Assembly: GCA_017397695.1 (NCBI GenBank)
Contig: JAFQIF010000204.1
Coordinates: forward strand, 1 to 9,475
Length of the DNA: 9,475 nt
Reading direction: 5' to 3'
Source of the DNA: Clostridia bacterium
Lineage (GTDB): Bacteria > Bacillota_A > Clostridia > Christensenellales > Aristaeellaceae
Position 1 is the first letter of the stretch. Every line of letters starts with the position of its first letter. A program made the position numbers and the translations under genes. A model generated the notes under the pieces. The model made no database searches, was not told the origin of the DNA, and was given only the letters and a program-made list of their open reading frames with translations. Positions 1 to 6,276 of the stretch are shown piece by piece.

Positions 1-22
1 GATGAAATCCCCAACGTAACCC
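1..22 (+). repeat. Dispersed repeat fragment ('tail' segment)
   Basis: This segment at the window edge matches 6245-6266 at 19 of 22 positions, sharing an ATGAAATCCCC core followed by ACGTA and CCC. It is noncoding in both places. It is probably the end of a dispersed intergenic repeat whose remainder lies to the left of the window. Only two copies are visible here, so family size is unknown. Confidence 0.5.
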
Positions 23-34
23 AATCGAAGAAAA

Positions 35-173
35 AAGCAAGAATCGGAGCGAAGCCGAAGGCGACAATTACGATTCCGGCACAGATTGAAAGAATTTCTC
101 AGACTACACAAATTCTTTCAAAGCTGTGTCAGAATCAAAAGCGTCGCCTTCGGCTCCTGTTTGATTCTTGCTT
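35..173. repeat. Large imperfect inverted repeat (about 63-base arms)
   Basis: The left arm (35-97) and right arm (110-173) are imperfect reverse complements around a 12-base loop (98-109). Four blocks pair in order. An 11-base block beginning AAGCAAG forms the outer end, then AGCCGAAGGCGAC, then GATTC followed closely by CACAG, and finally TGAAAGAATTT next to the loop. Short unpaired stretches separate the blocks, so the RNA or single strand could form a long interrupted hairpin. No transposase gene is nearby and short open frames crossing it look like by-products. It could be a MITE-like or REP-like palindromic element, or a structured RNA. Function is not known. Confidence 0.75.
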
Positions 174-220
174 ATCTGGCGCCTCGCGCATGGAAACGTT
201 GGGCTGCCGCCCAAACCCGC

Positions 221-239
221 CTGGGGACATTGTCCCCAG
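221..239. repeat. Perfect 9-base inverted repeat, part of an intergenic repeat
   Basis: CTGGGGACA and TGTCCCCAG flank a single central T. Just upstream a second small hairpin (GTTGGGC at 198-204 against GCCCAAAC at 209-216, one base bulged) gives two adjacent stem-loops. From memory, GGGGACA/TGTCCCC stem-loops of this kind recur between genes in gut Firmicutes. There is no U-run, so it is not a standard intrinsic terminator. Confidence 0.6.
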
Positions 240-258
240 ACCCCTTCTTCGCTTCGCG
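239..258 (-). repeat. Dispersed repeat fragment ('head' segment)
   Basis: Read on the minus strand this is CGCGAAGCGAAGAAGGGGTC. It matches 6222-6240 on the plus strand except for one extra G. Together with the 1-22 match it shows that pieces of one repeat family occur both upstream of the first operon and between the GntR gene and nanE. Confidence 0.55.
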
Positions 259-327
259 GCGGCTTCATGTTGCTTAGTGAACTAAATATCCCGATTATGA
301 ACGAATCTTGACAATTTTCGCATTCGT

Positions 328-356
328 TTGACATGGAACAATCCAGCGGTTATAAT
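328..356 (+). promoter_or_regulatory. Consensus sigma-70/sigma-A promoter of the glycosidase-domain operon
   Basis: TTGACA (328-333) and TATAAT (351-356) are both perfect hexamers with a 17-base spacer. Transcription would begin near 363, giving a leader of about 30 bases before the GTG at 393. An inverted repeat AACGAAT (300-306) / ATTCGTT (322-328) touches the -35 box and could be an operator. Confidence 0.85.
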
Positions 357-392
357 ATATGTTCAGTATTTATGCAAAGGGAGGGAACGCCT

Positions 393-1592
393 GTGGCAGG
401 ACGCAGAACATTCACGCGCGGTCTGGATTCGTTCAGGCGTACTCCGCAAAGACGCTATGACCTGCCGCCGCAGGAGGAGAGCCGCGTGGAACACGCGAGC
501 CGTTTCCGCAAGCGCTATTTCGATATTCCGTCAATCAAGCCAGGCTCGGACCGACTGATGTTGACGCTGCTGTGCGCAGTGATGCTGCTGACCATGGTCA
601 ATGCCAGCGCGCCGCTTGGCGAGGTGCCCGATGTGCAGACGCGTTTTACCGAGTGGGCGCAGATTCAGAATGAGAAGACCGTCAAGATTCTGCCGGGCCC
701 CACGCCTGAACCGGAGAGCGAGCTGGCGCAGGCGCTCAGCTTCGATCAGCAGGATCAGCAGAAGATGATTGAGCAGGCGCTGTCCACGCCGGACCCGAGC
801 GTGACCCCGGAGCCTACGCCCCAGTTTAAGGAATATGCGCCGGGCGAGCTCGCCTATGAGACGGACAAGCTCAAGGTCAGCATTGAGCAGAAGAAAAAAG
901 ATGGTCTCACATATTTCGTGTGTGACGTGAAGCTCAGCGACGTCAGTCAGTTCCGAACGGCGTTCGCCGGCGACGATTTCCGCAGCGGCATCTACGAGGC
1001 TGTCAGTGATATCGCGGGCCGCTATTCTCCGGTGCTGGCGATCAATGCCGACTTTTGCCGCTACCATCGCGAGGGTGTGATCATCCGCAATGGCGAGGTG
1101 CTGCGCAGGCAGAATATCAAAAAGCACCATTTGCTCGTCGTTGATGAAAACGGTAATCTCTCCGCGCAGACTGACCGCTCCGGCAAGCAGGGCCTTGTGG
1201 CCAATAAGCTCGAGCAGCAAAATACCTGGCAGACGTTCGAGTTTGGCCCGGTGCTGGTGGAAAACGGCCAGGCGGCGGAGCTGCCGCTCAAGTCCTTCTA
1301 TATCAACTGCAACGAAGGCTATTATGAGCCGCGCACTGCGATCGGCCAGATCGGCCCGCTGCATTATATCATCATCGTGGTCGACGGACGGCGCGACGGC
1401 TATTCCACCGGCGCGAGCATGCCGCAGCTGCAGCAGCTGTTCCTGGACGAGGGCGCGCAGTTTGCCTTTAACCTGGACGGTGGCGGATCTACGACGCTGT
1501 ACTTCCTGGGCGAGGTCATCAATATGCCCTCCGGCGGCAAGCAGCGCTCGGTCAGCGACGTGATTATGTTCATGCCCAACCCGGGCGCCTGA
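393..1592 (+). CDS. Membrane-anchored phosphodiester glycosidase (NAGPA) domain protein
   Basis: This gives a 399-residue protein. The start chosen is GTG at 393, with AAGGGAGG (377-384) 8 bases upstream; an in-frame ATG at 333 overlaps the -35 promoter box and would precede the transcription start. A positively charged N-terminal segment of about 54 residues leads to one hydrophobic helix (about 55-73), then a Pro/Glu-rich linker with PTPEPE and PEPTPQ. The C-terminal domain (about 155-394) carries the family landmarks AINADF (216-221), EPRTAIGQ (312-319), VVDGRRDGYSTG (329-340), NLDGGGSTT and SVSDVIMF at the end. Family members act on sugar phosphodiesters or envelope polysaccharide; the substrate here is unknown. 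Topology suggests a short cytoplasmic N-terminus and an extracellular catalytic domain. It is the first gene of an operon, 46 bases before its paralogue. Confidence 0.85.
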   Translation: MAGRRTFTRGLDSFRRTPQRRYDLPPQEESRVEHASRFRKRYFDIPSIKPGSDRLMLTLLCAVMLLTMVNASAPLGEVPDVQTRFTEWAQIQNEKTVKILPGPTPEPESELAQALSFDQQDQQKMIEQALSTPDPSVTPEPTPQFKEYAPGELAYETDKLKVSIEQKKKDGLTYFVCDVKLSDVSQFRTAFAGDDFRSGIYEAVSDIAGRYSPVLAINADFCRYHREGVIIRNGEVLRRQNIKKHHLLVVDENGNLSAQTDRSGKQGLVANKLEQQNTWQTFEFGPVLVENGQAAELPLKSFYINCNEGYYEPRTAIGQIGPLHYIIIVVDGRRDGYSTGASMPQLQQLFLDEGAQFAFNLDGGGSTTLYFLGEVINMPSGGKQRSVSDVIMFMPNPGA

Positions 1593-1638
1593 GGATGTTA
1601 CAGTATTCTCTGTTTGAGTTTGAAAGGAAGCTTTGATC

Positions 1639-2487
1639 ATGAAGAAATACATGAAGGCGCTTGTCGTGCTGGCGGCGCTGCTGTGTGCGGTGAGCGTTGG
1701 TGCGCTGGCTGCGACCGAGCCGAACTCCAAGACGATTGAGGAGAGCAACTTCTACGATTACGGCAGCATCAAGATCCAGGTAGACCGCTGGTGCTACGCC
1801 TTTAACAACACCGAGCTGCGCTTCTTTGTGGCGGATATCCTGGTGGATGATCCGGCACAGCTGCAGACCGCGTTTGCCGGCGAGGAGTATTCCAAGAAGA
1901 ACGCCGAGGCGACCAGCGATATTGCGGCGCGCCACGACGCCGTGCTGGCGATTAACGGTGATTATTACAACTATAAGGACAATGTCGGTCTGGTTATCCG
2001 CAATGGCGAGCTCTACCGTGACAAAGCGACCACGCGTGATCAGCTGCTCGTGTATGCGGATGGCACATTCAAGGCGTTGCCGCGGGGCAGCTATGAGCAG
2101 GGCACCGGCCAGCAGTATATCGATGAGGGCGTGGTGCAGTGCTTCACCTTCGGTCCGCTGCTGGTGAACGACGGTGAAATCGTGGAGCTGCCGGAAAAGT
2201 ACATCATCTCCACCAAGGATACCATTCGTGAGCCGCGTACCGCGATCGGCCAGATCGACGCCAATCATTACGTTGTCATCGTGGCAGACGGCCGCCGCGA
2301 CGGCTGGAGCGATCTGGGCATGACGCTGCAGGAGCTGCAGCAGATGTTTACTCAGCTGGGCTGCACCGTAGCCTACAACATGGACGGCGGCGGAAGTGCG
2401 ACGATGATCCTGGACGGCGAGCGCGTGAACAAGACCAGCGGCTCGCGTGAGCGCGATGTCAGCGATATCATTTACTTTACCCGATAA
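1639..2487 (+). CDS. Secreted phosphodiester glycosidase (NAGPA) domain protein, paralogue of the upstream gene
   Basis: This 282-residue protein starts at ATG 1639, with AAAGGA about 9 bases upstream; an in-frame TTG at 1633 is less well placed. It has a typical signal peptide (Lys-rich start, hydrophobic core 7-20, ALAA near 22-25). The rest is essentially one domain: AINGDYY (104-110), GLVIRNGE (117-124), EPRTAIGQ (198-205), ADGRRDGWS (216-224), YNMDGGGSATM (246-256) and DVSDIIYF (273-280). The same blocks in the same order occur in the upstream gene, so the pair arose by duplication. This copy lacks the long charged N-terminus and linker and is probably released or wall-associated. It may process a phosphodiester-linked sugar in the envelope or in host glycans; substrate and catalytic activity are not established. 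Confidence 0.85.
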   Translation: MKKYMKALVVLAALLCAVSVGALAATEPNSKTIEESNFYDYGSIKIQVDRWCYAFNNTELRFFVADILVDDPAQLQTAFAGEEYSKKNAEATSDIAARHDAVLAINGDYYNYKDNVGLVIRNGELYRDKATTRDQLLVYADGTFKALPRGSYEQGTGQQYIDEGVVQCFTFGPLLVNDGEIVELPEKYIISTKDTIREPRTAIGQIDANHYVVIVADGRRDGWSDLGMTLQELQQMFTQLGCTVAYNMDGGGSATMILDGERVNKTSGSRERDVSDIIYFTR

Positions 2488-2526
2488 TCCGCAGGCTTGC
2501 GGGAACAGGAAACGGAGGAGAATGTC

Positions 2527-3243
2527 ATGCGCAGACTGCTGATCGTTGCGATGCTGCTTTTGCTGCTCCCCGTTTGCGCGCTGGGCGCGGAGGGAGATCC
2601 GCTGCTGAGCGTGGACGATCTGCTCTCCCTGCAGGATAGCTACGACGCCTTTCTGGATGATCTGGAAGAACTGATTATCGAGCGTGGCCTGCTTACCCCG
2701 GAGGAGCGGGAGGCTTGGCGCGATGCACAGATGGGCGATTATTTTCAGAACGGCGGCTATGGGTCTATCCTGGCCAACTATATGCCAGGCGTACTCGGCT
2801 ATGTCCGCGAGGAGGAGACGCTGCTGCAGCTGTCTGCAAAGCTTGAGGATGGATTGCTGATCTATCTGGATACCATGCGCCGCTACACCCCGCAGGACAG
2901 CTCGCTTTCCGGGCTGATGCTCACCATGAGCCTGGCTGATGAAAACGGCACGCCGATGAATGCCAATTTTGCGCTCGGCGCAACGAGCGGCGTGTTCCTC
3001 AAGTGGGATGTGCTGATGAACACCTACGTGAGTGTGGGCGCGACGGCGCTCAGCGACGGCGAAACCGTTGTATGGAGCGACCAGGCGCCGATTGAGGGCG
3101 CGAAGAATCCGACAATCACCATCACGGTTGCAGATCCGCAGACGCAGGAGGATATCGCCGGCGCGCTGCTGACGCTCACCGTCGACGGTGACGGCTACCG
3201 GGTGGAGGATGGCGCGCTTGCCGCGCAGGCTGAAACGGAATAA
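2527..3243 (+). CDS. Secreted protein of unknown function
   Basis: This 238-residue protein starts at ATG 2527, with GGAGGAG (2514-2520) six bases upstream. An ATG at 2522 in another frame stops after six codons. Residues 1-21 form a signal peptide (MRR, then a long Leu-rich core, ending CALGA). The preceding Cys does not sit in a good lipobox. After cleavage the N-terminal half is acidic and helical-looking (DDLLSLQDSYDAFLDDLEELI at 30-50 is strongly amphipathic). The C-terminal half (about 125-230) is Thr/Val/Gly-rich with alternating hydrophobics, suggesting beta-sandwich strands. I recognise no family. It is the last gene of the operon, 39 bases after the second glycosidase-domain gene and followed by a terminator. 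It may be an accessory binding or anchoring partner, which is inference from context. Confidence 0.8.
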   Translation: MRRLLIVAMLLLLLPVCALGAEGDPLLSVDDLLSLQDSYDAFLDDLEELIIERGLLTPEEREAWRDAQMGDYFQNGGYGSILANYMPGVLGYVREEETLLQLSAKLEDGLLIYLDTMRRYTPQDSSLSGLMLTMSLADENGTPMNANFALGATSGVFLKWDVLMNTYVSVGATALSDGETVVWSDQAPIEGAKNPTITITVADPQTQEDIAGALLTLTVDGDGYRVEDGALAAQAETE

Positions 3244-3245
3244 TA

Positions 3246-3267
3246 AAAAGCGCCATTTGGCGCTTTT
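3246..3267. terminator. Intrinsic terminator, probably bidirectional
   Basis: AAAAGCGCC (3246-3254) pairs perfectly with GGCGCTTTT (3259-3267) around an ATTT loop. The stem is flanked by A-run and T-run on opposite sides, so it can end the rightward operon just after its TAA (3241-3243) and also the leftward ArsC-like gene. Confidence 0.85.
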
Positions 3268-3320
3268 ATATTTGGCATAAGCTTTGCAAGGGATTGTGCA
3301 GCGGCGCTGCCCGCCTTCCG

Positions 3321-3671
3321 TCAGAGCTTTTTGCCTGCAATCCACGTTTCCCATACGTTGGGGCAGTAGCCGACGGTGGCCAGCCTGCCGCTGCGAACGA
3401 TGGGCAGACGAAGCAGCTGCGGCTTTTCCATCAAGCCGGAGAGGATGGTATCGCGGCTCTGGGTGTAGGCGATCACGCTCTCGCGGTACGCTTTGGAATC
3501 CTTGTCGCACAGGGCGTCCATCCCGACGGCAGCGGCGACGCTCTCCAACTCGCGCTTGCCGATACCATATTTGAGTACATCCACACGCTGGTAGCTGATG
3601 CGGCGTTCCTTGAAAAAGCGCTCCGCCTTCTGTGTATCAAAGCCCTTGCCGGCATAAATCTGCAGTCCCAT
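3321..3671 (-). CDS. ArsC/Spx-like thioredoxin-fold protein lacking the active-site cysteine
   Basis: This 116-residue protein starts at ATG 3671-3669, with GGAGG 8 bases upstream on the minus strand; a GTG five codons earlier overlaps that ribosome site. The fold signature is clear: beta strand LQIY, loop, FDTQKAERFFKERRISYQ (11-28), then ELESVAAAVG, LLRLPIVRSG (86-95, containing the cis-proline P90 with R94 nearby on the strand) and ATVGY near the end. This is the arrangement of ArsC-family and Spx-like proteins. Those normally carry a catalytic Cys just before the FDT segment; here the loop reads AGKGFDT and the only cysteines are C55 and C103. Arsenate reductase activity by the usual mechanism is therefore unlikely. 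A regulatory, structural or decayed role is possible. It is convergent with the upstream operon and divergent from the SDR gene. Confidence 0.8.
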   Translation of the reverse strand: MGLQIYAGKGFDTQKAERFFKERRISYQRVDVLKYGIGKRELESVAAAVGMDALCDKDSKAYRESVIAYTQSRDTILSGLMEKPQLLRLPIVRSGRLATVGYCPNVWETWIAGKKL

Positions 3672-3696
3672 ATGGTCAACCTCCACGGATATGCTG

Positions 3697-3702
3697 TATA
3701 AT
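3697..3702 (+). promoter_or_regulatory. Candidate -10 box for the SDR gene
   Basis: TATAAT is a perfect -10 hexamer with TG directly in front. No good -35 hexamer is found 16-18 bases upstream. Transcription would start near 3709, leaving a leader of about 48 bases to the ATG at 3757. Confidence 0.5.
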
Positions 3703-3713
3703 AGGATAAATTG

Positions 3714-3742
3714 ATGATACCCTCTGGCGAAGCGATCGTCAA
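3714..3742 (-). promoter_or_regulatory. Promoter of the ArsC-like gene
   Basis: On the minus strand TTGACG (3742-3737) and TATCAT (3719-3714) are each 5 of 6 to consensus with a 17-base spacer. The start would fall near 3707, about 36 bases before the ATG. It lies inside the SDR gene's leader, so the two divergent promoters face one another across a few bases. Confidence 0.6.
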
Positions 3743-3756
3743 GATGGAGGAAAGCG

Positions 3757-4491
3757 ATGAAGAAGAAAATTGTGCTGGTTACGGGCGCGTCCGGCGGTAT
3801 TGGCGCTGCCTGCGTGCGTGAATTGGCCGGACGCGGCTATATGGTGCTCGCCCATGGCAATCGCGGCATTGCAGCGGCGCAGGCGCTTGCCGGGGAGTTG
3901 TGCGATGGCGGCATGGATGCGCACGCTGTGTGCTGCGATCTGGCGGACAGCCGCGCCGTGCAGGCAATGTGCGATGAGATTCTGCGCGTATATCATGGCG
4001 TGGATGCGATGGTGCTGTGTGCGGGCGTGTCGCATACGGGGCTGCTGACCGACATGACGGACGAGGAATGGCGCCGTGTGATGGACGTGAACGTCTCCGG
4101 TTCGTTCTACCTGATCCGCGCGCTGGCGCCGGGCATGGTATCCCGCCGCAATGGCTCGATCGTGATGATCTCCAGCATGTGGGGGCGCAGCGGCGCATCG
4201 TGCGAGGCGGCGTACAGCGCGAGCAAGGCGGCGATCATTGGCCTTACGCAGGCGCTGGCCAAGGAAATCGGCCCCAGCGGCGTGCGGGTGAACTGCATTG
4301 CACCGGGTGTGATTGACACGAAGATGATGGACGAGCACAGCGAGGAGACCAAGGCGCTGCTGGCGCAGGAGACGCCGCTTGGCCGGCTGGGTACGGGTGA
4401 GGATGTGGCGAAGGCGGTCGCTTTCCTGCTTGGCGACGAGGCGGCGTTCATCACCGGACAGACGCTGGGCGTGGACGGCGGATATCTGTAA
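3757..4491 (+). CDS. SDR-family NAD(P)-dependent oxidoreductase, FabG-like
   Basis: This 244-residue protein starts at ATG 3757, with GGAGG (3746-3750) six bases upstream. It is a complete classical short-chain dehydrogenase: nucleotide-binding TGASGGIG (9-16), LCAG for adenine-ring stabilisation (near 87-90), and catalytic tetrad N112, S140, Y153 and K157 (YSASK). After these come the PSGVRVNCIAPG segment and C-terminal ITGQTLGVDGGYL, which is typical of 3-oxoacyl-ACP reductases. It would reduce a keto group with NAD(P)H in the cytoplasm. It stands alone, without fab genes, so fatty-acid synthesis is not supported by context. A sugar, polyol or other keto substrate is equally possible. It has its own promoter and terminator. 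Confidence 0.9.
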   Translation: MKKKIVLVTGASGGIGAACVRELAGRGYMVLAHGNRGIAAAQALAGELCDGGMDAHAVCCDLADSRAVQAMCDEILRVYHGVDAMVLCAGVSHTGLLTDMTDEEWRRVMDVNVSGSFYLIRALAPGMVSRRNGSIVMISSMWGRSGASCEAAYSASKAAIIGLTQALAKEIGPSGVRVNCIAPGVIDTKMMDEHSEETKALLAQETPLGRLGTGEDVAKAVAFLLGDEAAFITGQTLGVDGGYL

Positions 4492-4511
4492 ACGGACATA
4501 TTCTGCATAAA

Positions 4512-4540
4512 AAACAGGGCCGGTATTGCCGGTCCTGTTT
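4512..4540. terminator. Intrinsic terminator between SDR gene and nanK
   Basis: AAACAGGGCCGG (4512-4523) pairs with CCGGTCCTGTTT (4529-4540) through 12 pairs including one G-U, with a 5-base loop. A-rich sequence precedes it and T-rich sequence closes it. It lies between two convergent genes (stops at 4491 and 4548) and can serve both. Confidence 0.85.
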
Positions 4541-4547
4541 GCGTATG

Positions 4548-5459
4548 TCAGTCTTTGCTGCAGTCCATGAAGAATTTTGCTGCGCCGATCATGCCGGCGT
4601 CGTTGCCCAGGGTTGCGGCTTCCACCTGAAGCCCCTCGGCAAATCTGGGCATCACTGTGCTGAGGATTTTTGCCCGGAGCGGTTTGATCAGCAGATCTTC
4701 CTGGCTGCTTACGCCGCCGCCGATGAGCACCATCTGCGGATTGAACGTATGCACAAGCCCCACGATGCCTGCAGCGATGTCGCCGATCCAGTGATCCAGA
4801 ATGGAGAGTATGCTCTTGTCCCCCTGAGCGGCGCGGGAGAAGATGATCCTGCCGTTCATCTCTTCTTTGCCTGTCGCCTCTTTGGCCAGGCGCACGAGCG
4901 CCGTTGTAGCGGCGTAGCTCTCGTAGCAGCCGCGGCTGCCGCAGGCGCAGGGGATGCCGTCAGCATACAGCGGAATATGGCCCAACTCGCCGGCAATGCC
5001 GCGCGTACCGCCGAAGATTCTGCCGCCGAGCACGATGCCGCCGCCCACGCCGGTACCCAGCGTGATCATGAGCACATTGCTTACGCCCTTGGCGCGGCCG
5101 GCGAAGCATTCGCCCAGCGCAGCTGCGTTGGCGTCGTTGAGCGCGAAGACGGGCACGCGGAATTCAGTTTCCATCTCGCGTTTGATCTGAGAACCCTCGT
5201 AATGCGGAATCTTGCCGTTTGTGCCGATGACTGCGCCGATGCGGTCGTCCACCTGTCCGGTGGCGGAGACGCCGATGCCTTCGATGACGGCGCTTTCACC
5301 AGCGAGGAATGCTTTTGCTTCGCGGATTACCGTGGTGAGGATCGGCGTTTGATAGTTGTCGTAGCAGACGCTGGCTTCGTGACGCGCGTGAATGACGCCC
5401 TCGCGGTCGACTAGCCCCATTTTGACGGCGGTGCCGCCGATGTCAATGCTCAGAATCAT
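4548..5459 (-). CDS. nanK: ROK-family kinase, probable N-acetylmannosamine kinase
   Basis: This 303-residue protein has standard length for ROK sugar kinases. Visible features in order are phosphate-binding DIGGT (6-10), sugar-site NDANAAALGE (108-117) with catalytic D109, a second ATP-binding loop TLGTGVGGG (133-141), GELGH (157-161) with E158 and H161, the complete zinc motif CACGSRGCYE (171-180: C171, C173, C178 with H161), and IGGGV (246-250). The family phosphorylates hexoses or N-acetylhexosamines with ATP. The assignment to ManNAc rests on its partner: its ATG overlaps the stop codon of nanE by 4 bases (ATGA), so the two are translationally coupled. ManNAc-6-P made here would feed NanE. 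A glucokinase-type specificity cannot be excluded from sequence alone. Confidence 0.82.
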   Translation of the reverse strand: MILSIDIGGTAVKMGLVDREGVIHARHEASVCYDNYQTPILTTVIREAKAFLAGESAVIEGIGVSATGQVDDRIGAVIGTNGKIPHYEGSQIKREMETEFRVPVFALNDANAAALGECFAGRAKGVSNVLMITLGTGVGGGIVLGGRIFGGTRGIAGELGHIPLYADGIPCACGSRGCYESYAATTALVRLAKEATGKEEMNGRIIFSRAAQGDKSILSILDHWIGDIAAGIVGLVHTFNPQMVLIGGGVSSQEDLLIKPLRAKILSTVMPRFAEGLQVEAATLGNDAGMIGAAKFFMDCSKD

Positions 5460-6163
5460 GCTTCAAAATCCTTCACTGCCGCCATGAAACGGTTGGCGAT
5501 TTCCAGCGGGCGGGTGATGGCGCCGCCGACGACGACGGCCCACGCGCCGATCTCCAGCATCTTGCGCGCCTGCTCGGGGGTATGAACGCGGCCCTCGGCG
5601 ATGACCGGGCAGGGCAGCGCGGCGACCATGTCCTTGACAAGCTGGTAGTTCGGCTCGCCCTTGCAGTGCTTGGTCTGCGGGGTGTAGCCGTTCATCGTGG
5701 AGCCGACCAGATCTGCGCCGGCTTCATAGGCGGCGACAGCTTCTTCCAGCGTTGCGCAGTCGGCCATGATGATGATGTTCGGGTACTTCGCCTTCACCTG
5801 CCTGAGGAATTCCGGCGGAGTGAGGCCGTCGGCACGCTCGTTGAAGGTGCAGTCGATGGAGACGATATCGGCCATGGCCTCCATGCACTCGTCCACCTCG
5901 CGCATGGTCATGGTAATGCGGCCGGTATAGCCGGGATATTCGCGCTTGATCAGGCCGATAACCGGCAGGCCGGTCTCTTCTTTGATCTCTACGATATCGC
6001 GCACGGAGCTGGTGCGGATCATCTTCGCGCCGGCAAGCTTGGCCGCGCGCGCCATCAGATACATGATGGACTGATCCTTCATATACAGCGGCTCACCGGG
6101 CGTGGCCTGGCAGGAGACGACGATGGTACCTTTGATCAGATCAAACAGTTCCTGCTTTGTCAT
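5456..6163 (-). CDS. nanE: N-acetylmannosamine-6-phosphate 2-epimerase
   Basis: This 235-residue TIM-barrel enzyme interconverts ManNAc-6-P and GlcNAc-6-P, the step after NanK in sialic acid and ManNAc breakdown, in the cytoplasm. Signature segments are IVVSCQATPGEPLY (14-27), GLPVIGLIKREYPG (65-78), with K73 as the expected catalytic lysine, DIVSIDCT (99-106), IMADCATLEEA (132-142), GADLVGSTMNGYT (149-161), VIAEGRVHTPEQA (187-199), with E190 the expected acid, and WAVVVGGAITRP (208-219). The start is ATG 6163-6161 with AAGGAGG upstream; an in-frame codon nine positions earlier would include the ribosome site. It follows the GntR gene after a 113-base gap holding repeat sequence and overlaps nanK by 4 bases. 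Confidence 0.93.
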   Translation of the reverse strand: MTKQELFDLIKGTIVVSCQATPGEPLYMKDQSIMYLMARAAKLAGAKMIRTSSVRDIVEIKEETGLPVIGLIKREYPGYTGRITMTMREVDECMEAMADIVSIDCTFNERADGLTPPEFLRQVKAKYPNIIIMADCATLEEAVAAYEAGADLVGSTMNGYTPQTKHCKGEPNYQLVKDMVAALPCPVIAEGRVHTPEQARKMLEIGAWAVVVGGAITRPLEIANRFMAAVKDFEA

Positions 6164-6221
6164 AATATGGTTCCTCCTTGCGTTTATCAATTAATATGAT
6201 GAAGAAATCTTTTTCAATCTG

Positions 6222-6266
6222 CGCGAAGCGAAGAAGGGTCAAGGAATGAAATCCCCGACGTATCCC
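6222..6266 (+). repeat. Dispersed repeat copy in the GntR-nanE gap
   Basis: This combines both segments seen at the left edge: CGCGAAGCGAAGAAGGGTC (6222-6240, matching 239-258 reversed) followed after 4 bases by AATGAAATCCCC plus GACGTA and CCC (6245-6266, matching 1-22 at 19 of 22). It is noncoding and lies in the gap 6164-6276. No intrinsic terminator and only weak promoter-like hexamers are visible in this gap. Confidence 0.55.
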
Positions 6267-6276
6267 CCTTTGTCCG

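Noticed and set aside
308..313. Another TTGACA upstream of the operon promoter
   Set aside because: No -10 hexamer is present 16-18 bases downstream; the one at 328-333 has a perfect partner.
86..334. Two short open frames (63 and 76 codons) at the left
   Set aside because: They lie inside the palindromic and dispersed repeats, and the minus-strand one also runs into the operon promoter. I recall similar conceptual proteins being annotated from such repeats.
531..1748. Long antisense open frame (405 codons) over the first two genes
   Set aside because: It is opposite two genes with clear family motifs, is rich in Arg/His/Ala as expected from the reverse of GC-rich coding sequence, and has no ribosome site.
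1570..3510. Antisense open frame of 646 codons
   Set aside because: It runs against the second and third operon genes and across a terminator and part of the ArsC-like gene. Its composition is typical of a shadow frame, with no motif.
4539..5414. Plus-strand open frame of 291 codons over nanK
   Set aside because: The minus strand encodes a complete ROK kinase with DIGGT and zinc motifs; this frame has no recognisable domain or ribosome site.
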